A DNA stretch of 64,000 bases from Rhynchonema sp. JSB1_4. Its lineage: Eukaryota; Nematoda; Chromadorea; Monhysterida; Xyalidae. The translations under genes and the position numbers were made by a program. The DNA is taken from positions 24,921 through 88,920 of the forward strand of contig JASAMV010002743.1 in NCBI GenBank assembly GCA_030248065.1, given 5' to 3'. Positions 43,735 through 54,602 of this stretch are shown here, one piece after another (position 1 is the stretch's first letter; each line of letters begins with the position of its first letter). The notes under the pieces are model-generated. The model was given only the letters and a program-made list of their open reading frames with translations, searched no databases and had not been told where the DNA came from.

Positions 43735-44000
43735 TTGGTTGCACAATGACTTTATAAGAATTGGTCAAATTTTTTTCCTGAATCGTAAAGAGGGAAAGTG
43801 ACGGGGCAATGACGTTGCGTTGCGTCATCGCACACAAAGCATGTAGTAAAGAGAATGTTTCAGACCGTGGTTGATCCGCTAGATTATTTTCAGCTGAAAA
43901 TGTTTTGTGAGAATTACAAATAGCACAGTAGTTAAGAGTGACTGAACGTGAAAATCAGGATTGATTTTGATGAATTCTTATATAGTCATTGTGCGACCAA
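43735..44000. mobile_element. MITE family A, copy 3, in the left arm
   Basis: TTGGTTGCACAATGAC...GTGCGACCAA with TA on both sides, immediately next to the hairpin element. It is missing from the right arm. It shares the tRNA-like TAGCACAGTAGTTAAGAGTG stretch with copy 1. Confidence 0.88.
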
Positions 44001-46533
44001 TACCTGATAGGTTTTTTGGAAAAATGGAAAAAAATATGATTTTCGATTTTAGGCCTAAAAAATTGGTGTAGGGGTCCTCTGGGAGGCCAGAAAAAAGAAT
44101 CTGCGGAGAGATGTTTCAAATATTGACAAGCGTGCCCGCAGATGTTTCAAAAATGGCAAATCGAAACATTTTTGGGTCAAATTGAGTTTGTGCTGGAAAT
44201 GGTTGGGTTGGTTATGATTGGATATGTGGGCGTGGCGGCTTGTCTTTAACAGTTTTAAAATGCTACAAAAATGTCCGCTGATGTTTCAAAAGTTGGCTTT
44301 TGAAACATTTTTGGGTGAAATTGAGTTTGTGCTGGAAACGGTAGGTTTGGCATCAGATTCGATGTGCGGATGTATGGTGGCTTGCTTTGAGACGTTTCAA
44401 AGGCACGCTGCACGCTCACTCATGTTTCAAAAGTTGTGTGTTGAAACATTTTTGGGTCAAACTGATAGAGTGTGGTTTGTTGGAAATGGTTTGTTTGGCT
44501 TCAGATTAGATACTTAAAGGGTCTCAGCCATATATATGCGACCGAAACCAATCTCAATGAGACTTGGCACCGTAAGTGGGCTTGGTCCAAAACACTCACG
44601 GCCAAGAAAATTTTTTCCCATATCAGCTCTCTGTCTGAGCCAGGAGGGCTAAAAGGTAAAAAATTTTGACCCTACCTCAGCACCTTAAAATTAAAATATC
44701 TATCTGTTTCGCATATTCTTTGTGTGCAGTTTGTTCATAAATTTTTCATAAACGCCTTGGGTCTAATTTAGAACCATATTCACTTTTTTGGCACTACCAC
44801 AGCTCGCGCTATTTTGCCAAAACCACGGAAATTTTCGAAAAAAAATTTTCCGTTGTATTTTCCGATCACATAGAAAGCACACAGAGCTTTTATATAAAGC
44901 AGGCAAGAAAGCCCGTGTATCATGCTATTCAGGCGATCAATGACTAATTTTCCACCGCTGATAAGTTTCGACAAAAGCTCGCTCAACTGTGGTGAACCTC
45001 AACTTTTTTGCCATTTTCTGTGGATCCCAAGCACACTTCTATCTCATATTTATCTATTTTAGTAACAATGTACCGATGTGATATATGGCACGCTAGATAG
45101 TAAAAATATAACTGTTGTTAATTATGTGCAAATCTAGGTTGGTCCAGCTGCCTCCTTGGAAGTACGAGCAATAAATGAGTTTTACACAAAATTCATAATT
45201 TTAGCAAATTTTCGCTTCCGTCATATTTTTAGCCTACCTACATTTGTGACGGATTTGTGGCCGTTGCTCCCGATGAAGCCCCAACGTTGTTGTTGTTTAT
45301 CGATCAAAATCTAAAATTCTAGTTCTAACGTATCCTGAGAAAAATCATGTTAAGTGAAGGCACCGCAGACGCTGGTCCTGTTGTAAGCCCGGTTGTAGTT
45401 CCAAGTCCAACGCATGGACCTCAATTAACACGATTTTTCTCACGATACGTAAGAGCTATAATTTTGAATTTTGATCGATAAACGACAATAACGTTTGGGC
45501 TTCATCGGACAGCAAAAGCCACAATTCCTTCCCAACTGTAGATAGGCTAAAAATATGACGGAAGTGAAAATTTGCTAAAATTATGAATTTTGTGAAAACT
45601 CATTTATTGCTCGTACCTCCAAGGATGCAGCTGGACCAACCTAGATTTGCACATAATTAACAACAATTATATTTTTACTATCTAGCGTGCCATATATCAC
45701 CTCGGTACATTGTTACTAAAATAGGAAAATATGAGATAGAAGTGTGCTTGGGATCCACAGAAAATGGCAAAAAAGTTGAGGTTCACCACAGTTGAGCGAG
45801 CTTTTGTCGAAACTTATCAGCGGTGGAAAATTAGTCATTGATCGTCTGAATAGCATGATATACGGGCTTTCTCGCCTACTTTATATAAAAACTCTGTGTG
45901 CTTTCTATGTGACCGGAAAATATAACGGAAAATTTTTTTTCGAAAATTTCCGTGGTTTTGGCAAAATAGCGCGAGCTGTGGTAGTGCCAAAAAAGTGAAC
46001 ATGGTTCTAAATGAGACCCAAGGCGTTTATGAAAAATTTGTGAACAAACTGCACACAAAGAATATGCGAAACAGATCGATATTTTAATTCCAAGGTGCTG
46101 AGGTAGGGTCAAAATTTTTAACCTTTTAGCCCTCCTGGCTCAGACAGGGAGCTGATATGGGGAAAAGATTTCTTGGCCGTGAGTGTTTTGGACCAAGCCC
46201 ACTTACGGTGCCAAGTTTCATTGAGATTGGTTTCGGTCGCGTATATATGGCGGAGCCTCTTTAATGGGAGTGACAACTTGTTTGAACAGTTTCAAATAGT
46301 GACACAGCGCACCCACTGATGTTTCAAAATTTGATGCACTATTAATTGTGTCAAACTGAATTTGGTTTGAATGGTAAATTCGGCTTCCCATCACATATGT
46401 GGCTGTTAATTGCAGAACGGGTCGAATTAGGACATCTGAGGTTTCATCGGAATGCAACGTAGAACGTACCTGAGCACAAGTTACATTTACCTAATGTCAC
46501 ATTCAATACGTTATATGTGCATTTAACGTGTGA

Positions 46534-47522
46534 ACATTGTATCATCAAAAGAGTTACAGTGTGTGAACCCTAACATGAAATTGACCCAAAAACGCCCAAA
46601 AAAACTGGAGGATATTACAAATACTGCAGTTTTCCACTTAAGCCCACCTGAATAGAGCCCTCGAGGGCTCAGGGGCTCTAGTTGGATTTATGTTTTGTCG
46701 ACCAGTACAAAACATGAACTTCTTACCTAGTGGTAAACTTGGCAAAAATACGTTTGGTTTAGAACTGAATGCATTAGTGAGCAAAACGTTCCAATTTTGC
46801 GCTGTTTCCCGGGTGTTTCACAATATTTCGATCAAGATGGCTATAATCACGTTGAAATATAGTTTATAGCATCACATATAAATATAGTATACGGTATAAA
46901 GAACCCCAGTTTCCACTTAAAGCCTCAGCGGCTGTAAGTGGAAACTTTCTATTTAAAACCCCGGAGCTATTTGTGTTTTTCTCTTTTGTCGCAGAGCCCA
47001 CTTTCCATCAATTTCCGCTTAGGTAGCTTCACTAGTGTGCATAACGACACGCACATTTATAGGGTGGCCCAAATATGCGGAACCCTGCAGATTAGTGTCT
47101 ATCTAGGCTATGATTGCACATTTCCGTGTGCCTCAATCACGCAATCGTCTATTTGTGTTTTTGTTGCGAATGCGCGACATTTTACACCATGCAAACATCA
47201 AGGCAAATGCGAACTCGTTCGCACAATATGTCATACACACGGAACTATTCAGATTTCTAAAATTACACTCTTGCAGGGAATAACCACAAATCACCCAAAT
47301 TGTTTACTTTCACCCAAAAAATGTTTCAACACACAACTTTCGAAACGTTTCAAAGCAAGCCACCGTACATCCGCACATCGAATCTGATGCCAAACCTACC
47401 GTTTGAAGCACAAACTCAATTTCACCCAAACATATTTCAACAGCCAACTTTTTTTCGCGTGTTTTTGGGTCAATTTCATGTTAGGGTTCACACACTGTAA
47501 CTCTTTTGATGATACGATGTTG
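46534..47522. repeat. Nested inverted repeat in the right arm
   Basis: AACATTGTATCATCAAAAGA and the following ~55 bp (through CACTGTGTG... and ATGAAATTGACCC) recur inverted at 47464-47522. The interval contains a further block with GAATAGAGCCC and GGGGCTCTAG, as in the CTACCGG MITE family. It is probably a composite of two elements. Confidence 0.6.
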
Positions 47523-47807
47523 TCAATATTTGAAACATCTCTCCGCAGATTCTTTTTTCTGGCCTCCTAGAGGACCCCTACACCAATTTTTAGGCCTAAA
47601 ATCGAAAATCATATTTTTTTCCATTTTTCCAAAAAACCTATCAGGTAGTAGGGGTCAGATTTTGCCAGAAAAAACCATAGATCGGCACAGGTCTGCCCAA
47701 AATAGTTTGTGCGATGAATAACGCTGCTGTTCGCGTAAACAAATTGAGGTCAGGCAGCTGGAAGTTGTCATCATCGCCTTTGATTGCACCGCGCAATTGG
47801 TTGCGAC

Positions 47808-48326
47808 CAGGGTTGGGCAAAAAAAACGACGGCGTTTTTTCTTAAAAAAAAAACGACGTTTTTTTCAAAAAAAAACGCCTGGGTCGTTTTTCGTTTTTTT
47901 TAAATCCTGAATTTCCTTGATTTTCCCTGATTTTTCAGGGAAAGTACCCTGATTATCAAGGAAAATCAATTTTTTGTCCCATTTTTTTCAAAAAATTTTC
48001 GACCAATTTTTACTTTCACGAGATACGTCGATATACGGAGTTTGACTTTCAGTGATGACCCCGGCCAAAGTTGGTCCCATGATGCGGGTCTGATATGGGA
48101 TCTTAACAACGAGCTAGAAAAGGGTTGAAACCCGTTTATTTTGCCTCAGAACACATAGAACTACTTCATTTAACCACGTTTTCTTCTCAACATGAGCGTT
48201 TTCCAATTTTTTTGGGGGCATATTTTGGTCATCTGGGCGTTTTAAAAAAAGCGTTTTTTTTAAAAAAACGTTGTTTTTAAAAAAAAAACGATTTTTTGTA
48301 AAAAAAACGTTTTTTGCCCAACCCTG
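47808..48326. mobile_element. Non-autonomous hAT element with 8-bp target duplication, in the right arm
   Basis: Ends are CAGGGTTGGGCAAAAAA / TTTTTTGCCCAACCCTG, flanked by GTTGCGAC at 47800-47807 and 48327-48334. The left arm (near 43355) has the empty site with one copy of that octamer. Internal sequence is mostly A/T homopolymer with repeated ACG and no transposase. It belongs to the same class as 12885-13608. Confidence 0.92.
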
Positions 48327-48833
48327 GTTGCGACTGCGCGATCGGGAATTCTGGCCATTGTGTCGTTTTTCATGAACATAGTAATCCTGTTTCCAGCACG
48401 TACAGCGCAGTTGAATAAATGTGGCAAAAACTTGGTAATCATATTATCTTTAGCGTGTCATGATAAGAAGAAAGAGATCAGATGTATTTCGTGTATGTTG
48501 TCGTGTTTAAGAACAAACCTTGCGCTGCTCGATCTCTCACAACATGACGTACGCCGCGTTTGCTACAGTCATACGGTTGATACAAAATGACGCTAATACG
48601 ACTACAATATTGTTACATGCAACCAGTTCGAGTGAAGATTTATTTTTGTGTGAAATTTTTTCAAAAAAATGCTATTTTAACTTTGGAAAAGTTTTCGAAC
48701 TGACCTCGAACAATTTTTCGAACTTCGAAAAAGCTTCGAACAACCTCGAATCGTACGAAGTCAGAAGTTCGACGAATTTTCGAACGAGCATGTTCGAAAC
48801 CAAGTCTAATTGTTTTGCTGTAGAAGTTATTCC

Positions 48834-48894
48834 TTCGACCAGTGTAAAAGTGTTTCCGCGCGAACTGTGAAACTATTAGGCCGGTCGAAGTCAA
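48834..48894. repeat. Palindrome of the GACCAGCGTAAAAG family, diverged
   Basis: TTCGACCAGTGTAAAAG on the left and AGGCCGGTCGAAG on the right. It sits about 55 bp beyond the donor of the third lectin-domain exon. Confidence 0.45.
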
Positions 48895-48948
48895 AGAAAC
48901 AACGAAAATCACGAGATACAAAATGATCTATTTTGTTCCCGAACTTAC

Positions 48949-51900
48949 CGCCGACAAAGTGCATAACGGTTTCACCAAGGCTTTGCTACATATTTTTTTT
49001 TCAATACCTTCTATTTCGCACAAGATATTTTCTACACTGGCGCAGTCCCTTGCTTCATATTTGTAGAACACAGCAAACAGGCAATAATCAGTTGTAGACG
49101 ATCCCAAGAAGTCGGGAGTTGTCGGCGGTATGAGGTAAAAGCGGACGGGAGCCACCTGTCAAACAGCGGACATGTTTGTAAAAGCATGCGGTGCTTTCCA
49201 CTGAAGGTCGGGAGGGTTTTTGTGGTTGAGGGGGTAGAAAGTGACTGAAACGGGGAACCCAAACTGTGATCTTACCGGTTCACTTCTATTCACTGCCAAT
49301 GACCAATTTCCTGGCCACACGTTATCCAGCCCGAGTTGTTCGTCACTTAGCGAACCAGCAATTCCAACGAATCCTCTAACTGCAGCCAACTGAAACATGA
49401 CGCATGAGTCAACTGGTTTCATGCTGTTCTTTCCCCTGTGTGCTATCGATGATTTCGTGCGCTGAACGCAGCAATGTTTTTGGCCTGAGCATTTCAAGCC
49501 CTAAAGGGACCAGAAACTTGGACTTTTCAGTTTTTCTACCGAAATTTGACCGAGCCTTGTTTCTTAAACTAAAATGGTAGAACCAAACAATTGCCCAAAC
49601 TTTTCTCGTTGCTCCAAGACGCTTATCACACTTTTTTCAACCCCACTGATATATTGTTTTTACAATGACTTCTCAACGAGGGTTGAAAGAAATTATTAAA
49701 GAGCTGTTTCTTAAACGTAAATCAATTTATAGTCTTTTATATATACATAGAAAGAGTAGCGCAAATCACGTTTCAAGAGAAATGGAGGTGATCAGGGAAA
49801 TTTTTGAAATACTTATGTTTTTTCGTAGCACTGGGGTAGGGTTCATAGATGAGCATTAGTAAAGCGGCGGTGGTGTGGTTGGGGTTTGATGTGCGTATTC
49901 GGATTGGTCGTCAGGGACTTATCCGTGTCAGGGTCTAGCTTATTATGACTTATTATGGTCTGCTCTTCTGGGTCCTTCACTAAACATAGATCCTGGGGTA
50001 CACTACCCACCACGTGGTTATTTGCATGTTGGTCACTAGGGGAGTCAGATTGAAGAACAACCTGGCTACCGTCATTCCCACCTAACACCCTAGCGGCTAG
50101 CGGTTCACCACTTTTAGCGTACGCTCCGGCCCGTTCCGCCGTCCCATCTTCAGAGCGTATAGCTTCCGTATTACTCATGCAGCGTTGACGCGTGCGCTGG
50201 CCCGTCTCTCTCTCACCGAATGAGGTGGCGTCATAACCAGACGAATCATAAACTTTGGCTATACGATGTGTTCTCCACGCCTGTTGTCTGCGTTGGAGCT
50301 TCCTAGTAGGTCTCGGAATACCTCCTACCTCCTTCGCTGGGGCATGCCATACCTTTTCGGAACTTGTCCACTCCTCAACACTATCGATCGTATCGCTGCT
50401 CATATAATCGGCATCCCTTTCAACCTTATCGGCTTCGTATTCCGATCCCAGTCGGAACTCCCTGAGTTCACAAGGGGCGAACGGGGCGTACATGCAATGG
50501 CTTGACTCGTGCAAGCAGGCCTGCACTTCCCTTCTAATGCCAACCTCCGTCGAGTTCATATCAAATAAGAACTCGCCGTGCATATAACTGAAGTATGCAG
50601 AATACCCACAGACACTACCGGGCACATTGCAGGGCTCTAACTCTAAAACTAGCATATGGTCTGGACCTCCACTCAGATCAGGATTCGGGATCTGAGAACC
50701 TCCTTTCTTATGTCCTTCCTTCCATGATTTGCTTAACTTATTTATTGTTTTACTTTTAACCCAATAAACCTTCACTTTGCCCCATTCTAGGCCGTTGACG
50801 CACCCATGCGTCGACCGACGAGGATCGTATTTCGCAATCATGGTCGGGTCTACCTCATATGGTCGTCTGGTGTCGATACCATCGAGGAGCGATGGATCGA
50901 AACCCGTAAGTCGACGTTTATTCCTTAGTCTCACCGGTAGATCTAGTTGCCCAGGGGTAATAAAGATACCTGGCTTATCCTGATTCAGCTGAACTCTATA
51001 ACGATACCTATACGCCAACGTGTTCACACGAAGCGCGCGTTTCATAACTTCAGGATGAGCACTAAGCTCGTGTCCCTCCTTATAGAGTCTGGCACACGTC
51101 AAGTCGGCCAATGATACGTGGTTCCGAGCCATCAGGCACAGCTCCACGTCGTCATCCCCCGTGGGTACTAGCTCCTTCCGCGGGATGCCCAATAGAGGGT
51201 CCATCCCTTTCCTCCACACATAATCAGCCCTCTTCTTAGCTTTCTCTTTCAATTCAGGCACGAATTCCGAATCCCTGATGCCTCGCACCATTACGTCAGT
51301 CAAGAACTCAAACCGAATCGACGAGTACGCCTTGGAAGAGGCCGTACTTCCCCATAATATTGACTTTGGCAACAGATAACTCTTATCCAATGTTACCCTT
51401 TGTGAAACATCACCTGTACATATCTTATATCCTGTCACACTATGATACTTGCTTGGGCTCGTCAGGCCTGATGACGAAGAATCATCAGAGCTCAGCACCA
51501 CAAGTGGTGCACCCACCTCTTCTCGTGCAATACCCGGCTCAGGGTTATTGACACGACTTTCTCTTGCATTCATTCTCGCCTCGTCAGTTCCGCCCAATGG
51601 TGTTTCACCATCAATAGGGTTTGGAATTGAACTATTCTTATCATTCATACTCGCGTTATTCATTCCACTATCACAGGTTGGGCTGGTACTATGCTGCATC
51701 TCCGTCAGTGAAACATCACTCTTGTTATCATGCATAACCATCTTATTTTCAGCGATATCATCCGTATTATGCATAGGTATCTCGATTATCGTCGGGGCTT
51801 TGGCTGAGGTAGGCAGCTTAGCCTCCTCCTTGGCACCTGCAGTCATGACAATCTCGATTTCCGAGTGAGTCGCTACCTCACGTCCATCGTATGGATCATT

Positions 51901-54118
51901 CGAGGACGTGACCACTGGTGGGGCCATATTCGAACGGACAGGCTGGTGTCTTTGTTCTTTAGGCACCCCACCGAAGGGATCGCGTACCTCTGCCTCAACA
52001 GCGAACACCGGGCTCGCCGAATGTTCCTCTGTCTCCTTAGCCAATTTTCCGTTGATGAACCCGACGCTTGATGACCCGGATTCTAGATCCTGTCGAATAG
52101 CGACGGCTTCAGCCAACAATCCTACGGTCTCTCCAACAGACCCATAATTACACGCGGGGTGTGTCTCCATCCTATCACTAGCTACCGCGTCATATCCAAT
52201 CATAATCGGAGTAGAACCTTGCAGGTTACGTAGATCCGCGCCTAAGAATGACTCCCCACGGTCGATGGCTGTGGCCTCGTCCGTGCATTCGTCCCTATTT
52301 CGCGTAGACGGTGCTACCTCACCGAGTTCCGACATCTCTACCGTTTCGTCCAGCTCGGGCAAAACCACAAGCTCCCTATTAGCCATTCCCTCAGTACCTA
52401 TCAGCTCCTCCTGGGCGGGTTCCACCTGAGATTCATCCCCTGCCTCGTATCCTTCTTCACCGTGCTTATTCTCCACGGAGGATTGACTGGCAAGGTGTCG
52501 TTCCACCAACTCTGCCCACGAATAGGACTCCTCCGACTGATCTAGCATCAGTTGCAACCTATCGGACGTATTCTTATAATCCGTAGAGTCATCCGAATCG
52601 GGAAGCAACCTGATGCTACCTGAGTCTCCCTCACCCGAACATATAGAGGACGGTGCCGTGGGTAAATCAAAGCACACTTTCTGACGACTATCGCCCTGCT
52701 TATCGTTCTTTCCATCGGCCGCGGGCACAATCCCAGCCCCAGCTGCAGATTGGGCCGCGTCCGTATGCGTATCTTCCGTACATCCTAGCATATTAGCCGA
52801 CCCCTGGGGGTCCCTATCATTCACATATCCTAATTCCTTATCTTGGTTCGGCTCCTCTGCCGCTGCAGACTCGCCAACCGATCCCGGGGGATCCATATGT
52901 TTCCTATGGTTTGGGTCAGCCTTTGGTTTGCTTTTTTGGTGCGCAAAATATGCAGCCTTAGCAAATTGCACGTTTTGCGAACATTTTCAGAGAAACAGCA
53001 CGAAGTCGTGCACTTGAACAAAATGCGCACAATTATGAGCAATTCAGTGCACATAATTCTCAGAACGGAGTTAAGAAAAAGATATAAATATGCGCGACAC
53101 TCAAAGCATTTTTTTTGATGCTCCGTTTCTTTTTTTATTAAAATGCTTTATTACACAAACTGATGGGTAACTCACCAACCAACATGATAATTCAAATCAT
53201 TGCTGCTAAATGTGACAAATCAGTGTTTTTTCATCAAAATTTTTTAAAAAAAAATTCGTTCCAAATGTTAAAAAAATTTATTATTTCAAAATTCGAAGAT
53301 TTTTCTATTTATTTTTGCTTAAAAGTGCTATTTTTGCATAAAAATTGCTATTGTTGCCATCACCTGACCTAACCATGGATGTATTGGGTATACCATAATC
53401 GTTGTTTTGTGGCATTTGGACATAGTGCACGCACTCTCTGGGGCTCACATATGATAACACACGTACATGTGACTGGGCGGGCACGCATTTATCGATGCAA
53501 CAAACCAGAAATCAGTAATTGGGTGTGATATTCACTCTATTTTACCCTGTTTGTAAAATTTGTGGAGGCGATTTATTTGTTGTTGTTCTGTTTGTCTGGT
53601 GCATTTTACGGCATTAGAGGGCATGTCTTTTCCACAGAACAGGTTTGTTATTTGCTAAAAGCCTTGGCTACTTATGATACTGCGCGAAAATCTCGAAAGA
53701 TATTGTCTGCATAGTAAAAATTTCAAAAAAGTTCACTTACCGATTTTCTCGGCCATAAATTTTGCGACTCTCTCATCTTTGTAAAAGTTCCCAGACAGAA
53801 TAAGCCAAAAAATCGCATTTTCTGCTTTATTGCAACTTGATTAATTTTGAAGTTAAAAATTGTTGTTGTTCTGCACGGCCCTGTAGGTTCTACCTGGTTA
53901 ATTAGTTCAACAATATACGCTGCCTGCTGTTGATTATGTATGAAGGCCAAGTGCGAATTGTATCCTGCCGCCTCGGGCAACGTTTTGCAGTACTCCTGTC
54001 CGTCGTTCCAAGTATGTCCGGTGGCATTGTGTTTGAGGCAGGAACGTGGGTACCTCTGAAACAAGGAAAACAAGGACATTGTGAGACAAACTCGGCAAGG
54101 ACAAGAAAGCGCCAACAT
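48949..54118 (-). CDS. C-type lectin-like domain gene, three exons, with a 4.5-kb intron that hosts another gene
   Basis: Exons 54118(or 54055)-53894, 49389-49276 and 49155-48949, all phase 0 with GT-AG borders. The first encodes the amino half of a C-type lectin-like domain: YPRSCLKHN, TWNDGQEYCKTLP and SHLAFIHNQQQAAYI. The second gives RGFVGIAGSLSDEQLG and PGNWSLAVN. The third ends the domain with DYCLFAVF, ARDC and ILCEI, the closing disulphide pattern. The frame is open upstream of the 54055 acceptor to an ATG at 54118 that would add a short hydrophobic signal-like leader (MLALSCPCRVCLTMSLFSLF), so a direct start there is possible. The sugar-binding EPN/QPD and WND motifs of calcium-dependent lectins are not evident, so carbohydrate binding is uncertain. 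The gene probably continues leftward past 48949 (GTAAGT donor). The retroelement lies just upstream of its 5' end. Confidence 0.75.
49843..52896 (-). CDS. Intronless 1,017-residue protein of unknown family with an HEXXH-x18-ExxxD gluzincin signature
   Basis: I do not recognise the family. The start is the first ATG in frame (52896, MDPPGSVGES); the frame stays open 25 codons further upstream without an ATG. Residues 1 to about 480 are acidic, rich in Ser, Thr, Glu and Asp, and look disordered. From about 480 onward the sequence looks folded (ILWGSTASSKAYSSIRFEFL, RKELVPTGDDDVELCLMARN, KVKVYWVKSKTINKL). Residues 796-800 are HESSH, preceded by VQACL. Exactly 18 residues later comes E819 in EYEAD (819-823), so zinc ligands H796, H800 and E819, catalytic E797 and the supporting ExxxD are all at gluzincin spacing (compare M1 aminopeptidases and thermolysin-like enzymes). 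The C-terminus is basic, then polar. The ORF lies on the same strand inside the intron between lectin exons 53894 and 49389, has no introns and contains two copies of the TGATGTTTCAC motif. It could be a retrogene, a virus- or transposon-derived ORF, or a true nested gene. Confidence 0.7.
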   Translation of the reverse strand: MDPPGSVGESAAAEEPNQDKELGYVNDRDPQGSANMLGCTEDTHTDAAQSAAGAGIVPAADGKNDKQGDSRQKVCFDLPTAPSSICSGEGDSGSIRLLPDSDDSTDYKNTSDRLQLMLDQSEESYSWAELVERHLASQSSVENKHGEEGYEAGDESQVEPAQEELIGTEGMANRELVVLPELDETVEMSELGEVAPSTRNRDECTDEATAIDRGESFLGADLRNLQGSTPIMIGYDAVASDRMETHPACNYGSVGETVGLLAEAVAIRQDLESGSSSVGFINGKLAKETEEHSASPVFAVEAEVRDPFGGVPKEQRHQPVRSNMAPPVVTSSNDPYDGREVATHSEIEIVMTAGAKEEAKLPTSAKAPTIIEIPMHNTDDIAENKMVMHDNKSDVSLTEMQHSTSPTCDSGMNNASMNDKNSSIPNPIDGETPLGGTDEARMNARESRVNNPEPGIAREEVGAPLVVLSSDDSSSSGLTSPSKYHSVTGYKICTGDVSQRVTLDKSYLLPKSILWGSTASSKAYSSIRFEFLTDVMVRGIRDSEFVPELKEKAKKRADYVWRKGMDPLLGIPRKELVPTGDDDVELCLMARNHVSLADLTCARLYKEGHELSAHPEVMKRALRVNTLAYRYRYRVQLNQDKPGIFITPGQLDLPVRLRNKRRLTGFDPSLLDGIDTRRPYEVDPTMIAKYDPRRSTHGCVNGLEWGKVKVYWVKSKTINKLSKSWKEGHKKGGSQIPNPDLSGGPDHMLVLELEPCNVPGSVCGYSAYFSYMHGEFLFDMNSTEVGIRREVQACLHESSHCMYAPFAPCELREFRLGSEYEADKVERDADYMSSDTIDSVEEWTSSEKVWHAPAKEVGGIPRPTRKLQRRQQAWRTHRIAKVYDSSGYDATSFGERETGQRTRQRCMSNTEAIRSEDGTAERAGAYAKSGEPLAARVLGGNDGSQVVLQSDSPSDQHANNHVVGSVPQDLCLVKDPEEQTIISHNKLDPDTDKSLTTNPNTHIKPQPHHRRFTNAHL
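53056..53893. other. A/T-rich intron segment between lectin exon 1 and the nested ORF
   Basis: No coding signal. It contains a TATAAATA stretch at 53090-53097 (plus strand), homopolymer-rich sequence at 53106-53300, and nothing repeated elsewhere in the window that I could recognise. Confidence 0.5.
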
Positions 54119-54276
54119 GGAACCACCAATCTTGACCGGTATTGTTTTCAAAAACGAAAATGTCTAGAAATGGATGTATGCAAGTTGCTCAGAACTGGAG
54201 AAAAAAGTGACTTATATTGTCGTTCACCAGGCGATTGCCCATGCCTACGGCCCGGGTTTGGGCCGTACAACGCTTT

Positions 54277-54602
54277 GCATTCCGTTAATCAAACGAACGA
54301 CTTTGCATCCCGTTAACCTTTGCGAAAGCATCCTCAGAGATTTAGCTCCCTGCATCCCGTTAATCTTTGCGAGAGCATCCTCAGAGATTTAGCTCCCTGC
54401 ATCCCGTTAACCTTTGCGAAAGCATCCTCAGAGATTTAGCTCGCTGAATCCCGTTAACCTTTGCGAGAGCATCCTCAGAGATTTAGCTCACTGCATCCCG
54501 TTAACCTCTGCGAAAGCATCCTCAGAAATTTAGCTTCCTGCATCCTGTTAAGCTTTGCGAAAACATACTCAGAGATTTAGCTCCCCGCATCCTGTTAACC
54601 TT
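54277..54602. repeat. 47-bp tandem repeat, about 6-7 units, left of the LTR
   Basis: The unit starts GCATCCCGTTAACCTTTGCG, then AAAGCATCCTCAGAGATTTA and GCTCCCT. Neighbouring units differ by a few bases. It lies between the lectin-gene 5' exon and the LTR. A diverged array with the same period and the same AAGCATCCTCAGAGATTTA box is at 59354-59562. Confidence 0.92.

Larger units (their letters stand above)
42728..48672. repeat. 5.9-kb inverted duplication (giant imperfect palindrome)
   Basis: The left arm (about 42728-45357) and right arm (about 45418-48672) are reverse complements around a spacer of about 60 bp. Examples are GTAGTCGTATTAGCGTCATTTT-like sequence at 42795 against 48588, CACTGTGTCG-type flanks at 43330 against 48355, and GGTGTAGGGGTCC at 44067 against its complement at 47573. 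Near-identical 68-codon frames occur at 44780-44986 and 45792-45998. Arm lengths differ because each arm has its own later insertions. The frames in the arms have no family signature. Confidence 0.9.

Noticed and set aside
44780..45998. Paired 68-codon frames as a duplicated gene
   Set aside because: They are the two arms of the inverted duplication; no start context, no family and no splice sites support coding.
49665..49859. 64-codon plus-strand frame overlapping the end of the nested ORF
   Set aside because: Short, antisense, no features; likely chance.
54277..54602. Telomere or centromere satellite
   Set aside because: The array is short, is tied to the retroelement, and recurs beside env at 59354-59562.
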